Positions 63,801 through 64,000 of a stretch of DNA of 64,000 nucleotides are shown here, in pieces. The stretch's first letter is position 1. The number at the start of each line of letters is the position of its first letter. The stretch covers positions 44,625,391 through 44,689,390 of the forward strand of contig CM060193.1 in NCBI GenBank assembly GCA_030549335.1, written 5' to 3'. The notes beneath the pieces were generated by a model. That model ran no database searches. It was not told the origin of the DNA and was given only the letters and a program-made list of their open reading frames with translations. The translations under genes were made by a program, and so were the position numbers. This DNA comes from Pontederia crassipes (lineage: Eukaryota; Streptophyta; Magnoliopsida; Commelinales; Pontederiaceae).

Positions 63801-64000
63801 TGAAAAGATCAGTGCTGTTTAAAATTTTGTTTTATTTACAAATCTAAACAAGTTTTTTTACGTAAAAAGTCATATTCTCAAATCTAACTATTTTTCTGAA
63901 AATATAAACTTTTAAATTTATTACAAATATAATTTATTATTATATTCTTATTAAGAAAATATTAATTCATCGATCATCATGTAGGAAATTTGTAAATAAA

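Larger units (their letters stand above)
59003..64000 (+). repeat. Duplicated unit B, right part (continues beyond window)
   Basis: Resumes at GGACCTGTGTACTCGGCG, matching 41280 onward, and follows unit A to the window end (matching about 46545). Lacks the MITE of unit A. No supported gene. Confidence 0.9.

Overview
The window looks like a stretch of nuclear DNA from a flowering plant, made almost entirely of transposable elements. The reasons are the element families present (Ty1-copia with an initiator-tRNA-Met primer site, chromodomain Ty3-gypsy, CACTA/EnSpm with CACTACAAGAAAA ends, hAT-like and Tourist-like MITEs), the AT-rich background with long (TA)n and (CT)n runs, and small GT-AG introns in the transposase remnants. 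I cannot name the species or decide monocot versus eudicot. I found no intact host gene, no complete tRNA or rRNA and no CRISPR. Every recognisable protein-coding stretch is a broken transposon gene.

Layout. 1-3587: a gag-only, pol-less copia element on the minus strand (LTRs 1-300, cut by the window edge, and 2526-3587). 4077-5186: a TIR-bounded segment sandwiched between (AT)n runs. 6057-35012: two head-to-tail copies of a ~14.3-kb unit (copy 1 6057-20337, copy 2 20338-35012). Each copy holds a 1.6-kb non-autonomous CACTA element, a (CT)n tract, a ~2.65-kb solo gypsy LTR and a solo copia LTR with an hAT-like MITE inside it. Copy 2 alone carries an extra 398-bp solo LTR (21992-22389), so that insertion is younger than the duplication. 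35054-36036: a collapsed copia element with an RNase H remnant. 36134-40722: a CACTA element with a decayed Transposase_24-type gene and a very GC-rich minisatellite.

41035-64000: a second, independent direct duplication. Unit A starts at 41035 and runs to about 46840. Unit B starts at 49977 and runs past the window end. Between them lies the 3' end of a Tekay/Del-like gypsy element (chromodomain integrase end 46844-47476, LTR 47472-49976). Unit B is split by an 8.8-kb CACTA element (50232-59002, TSD GGA) carrying a TNP2-type transposase and a second gene, both on the minus strand and both full of stops. Unit A keeps the matching empty site at 41280-41282. In the reverse direction, unit A has a 253-bp Tourist-like MITE (43370-43622, TSD TAA) that unit B lacks.

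There is no pathway or operon here. The value of the window is historical: the paired duplications give filled/empty site comparisons that define element ends to the base and put insertions in time order.
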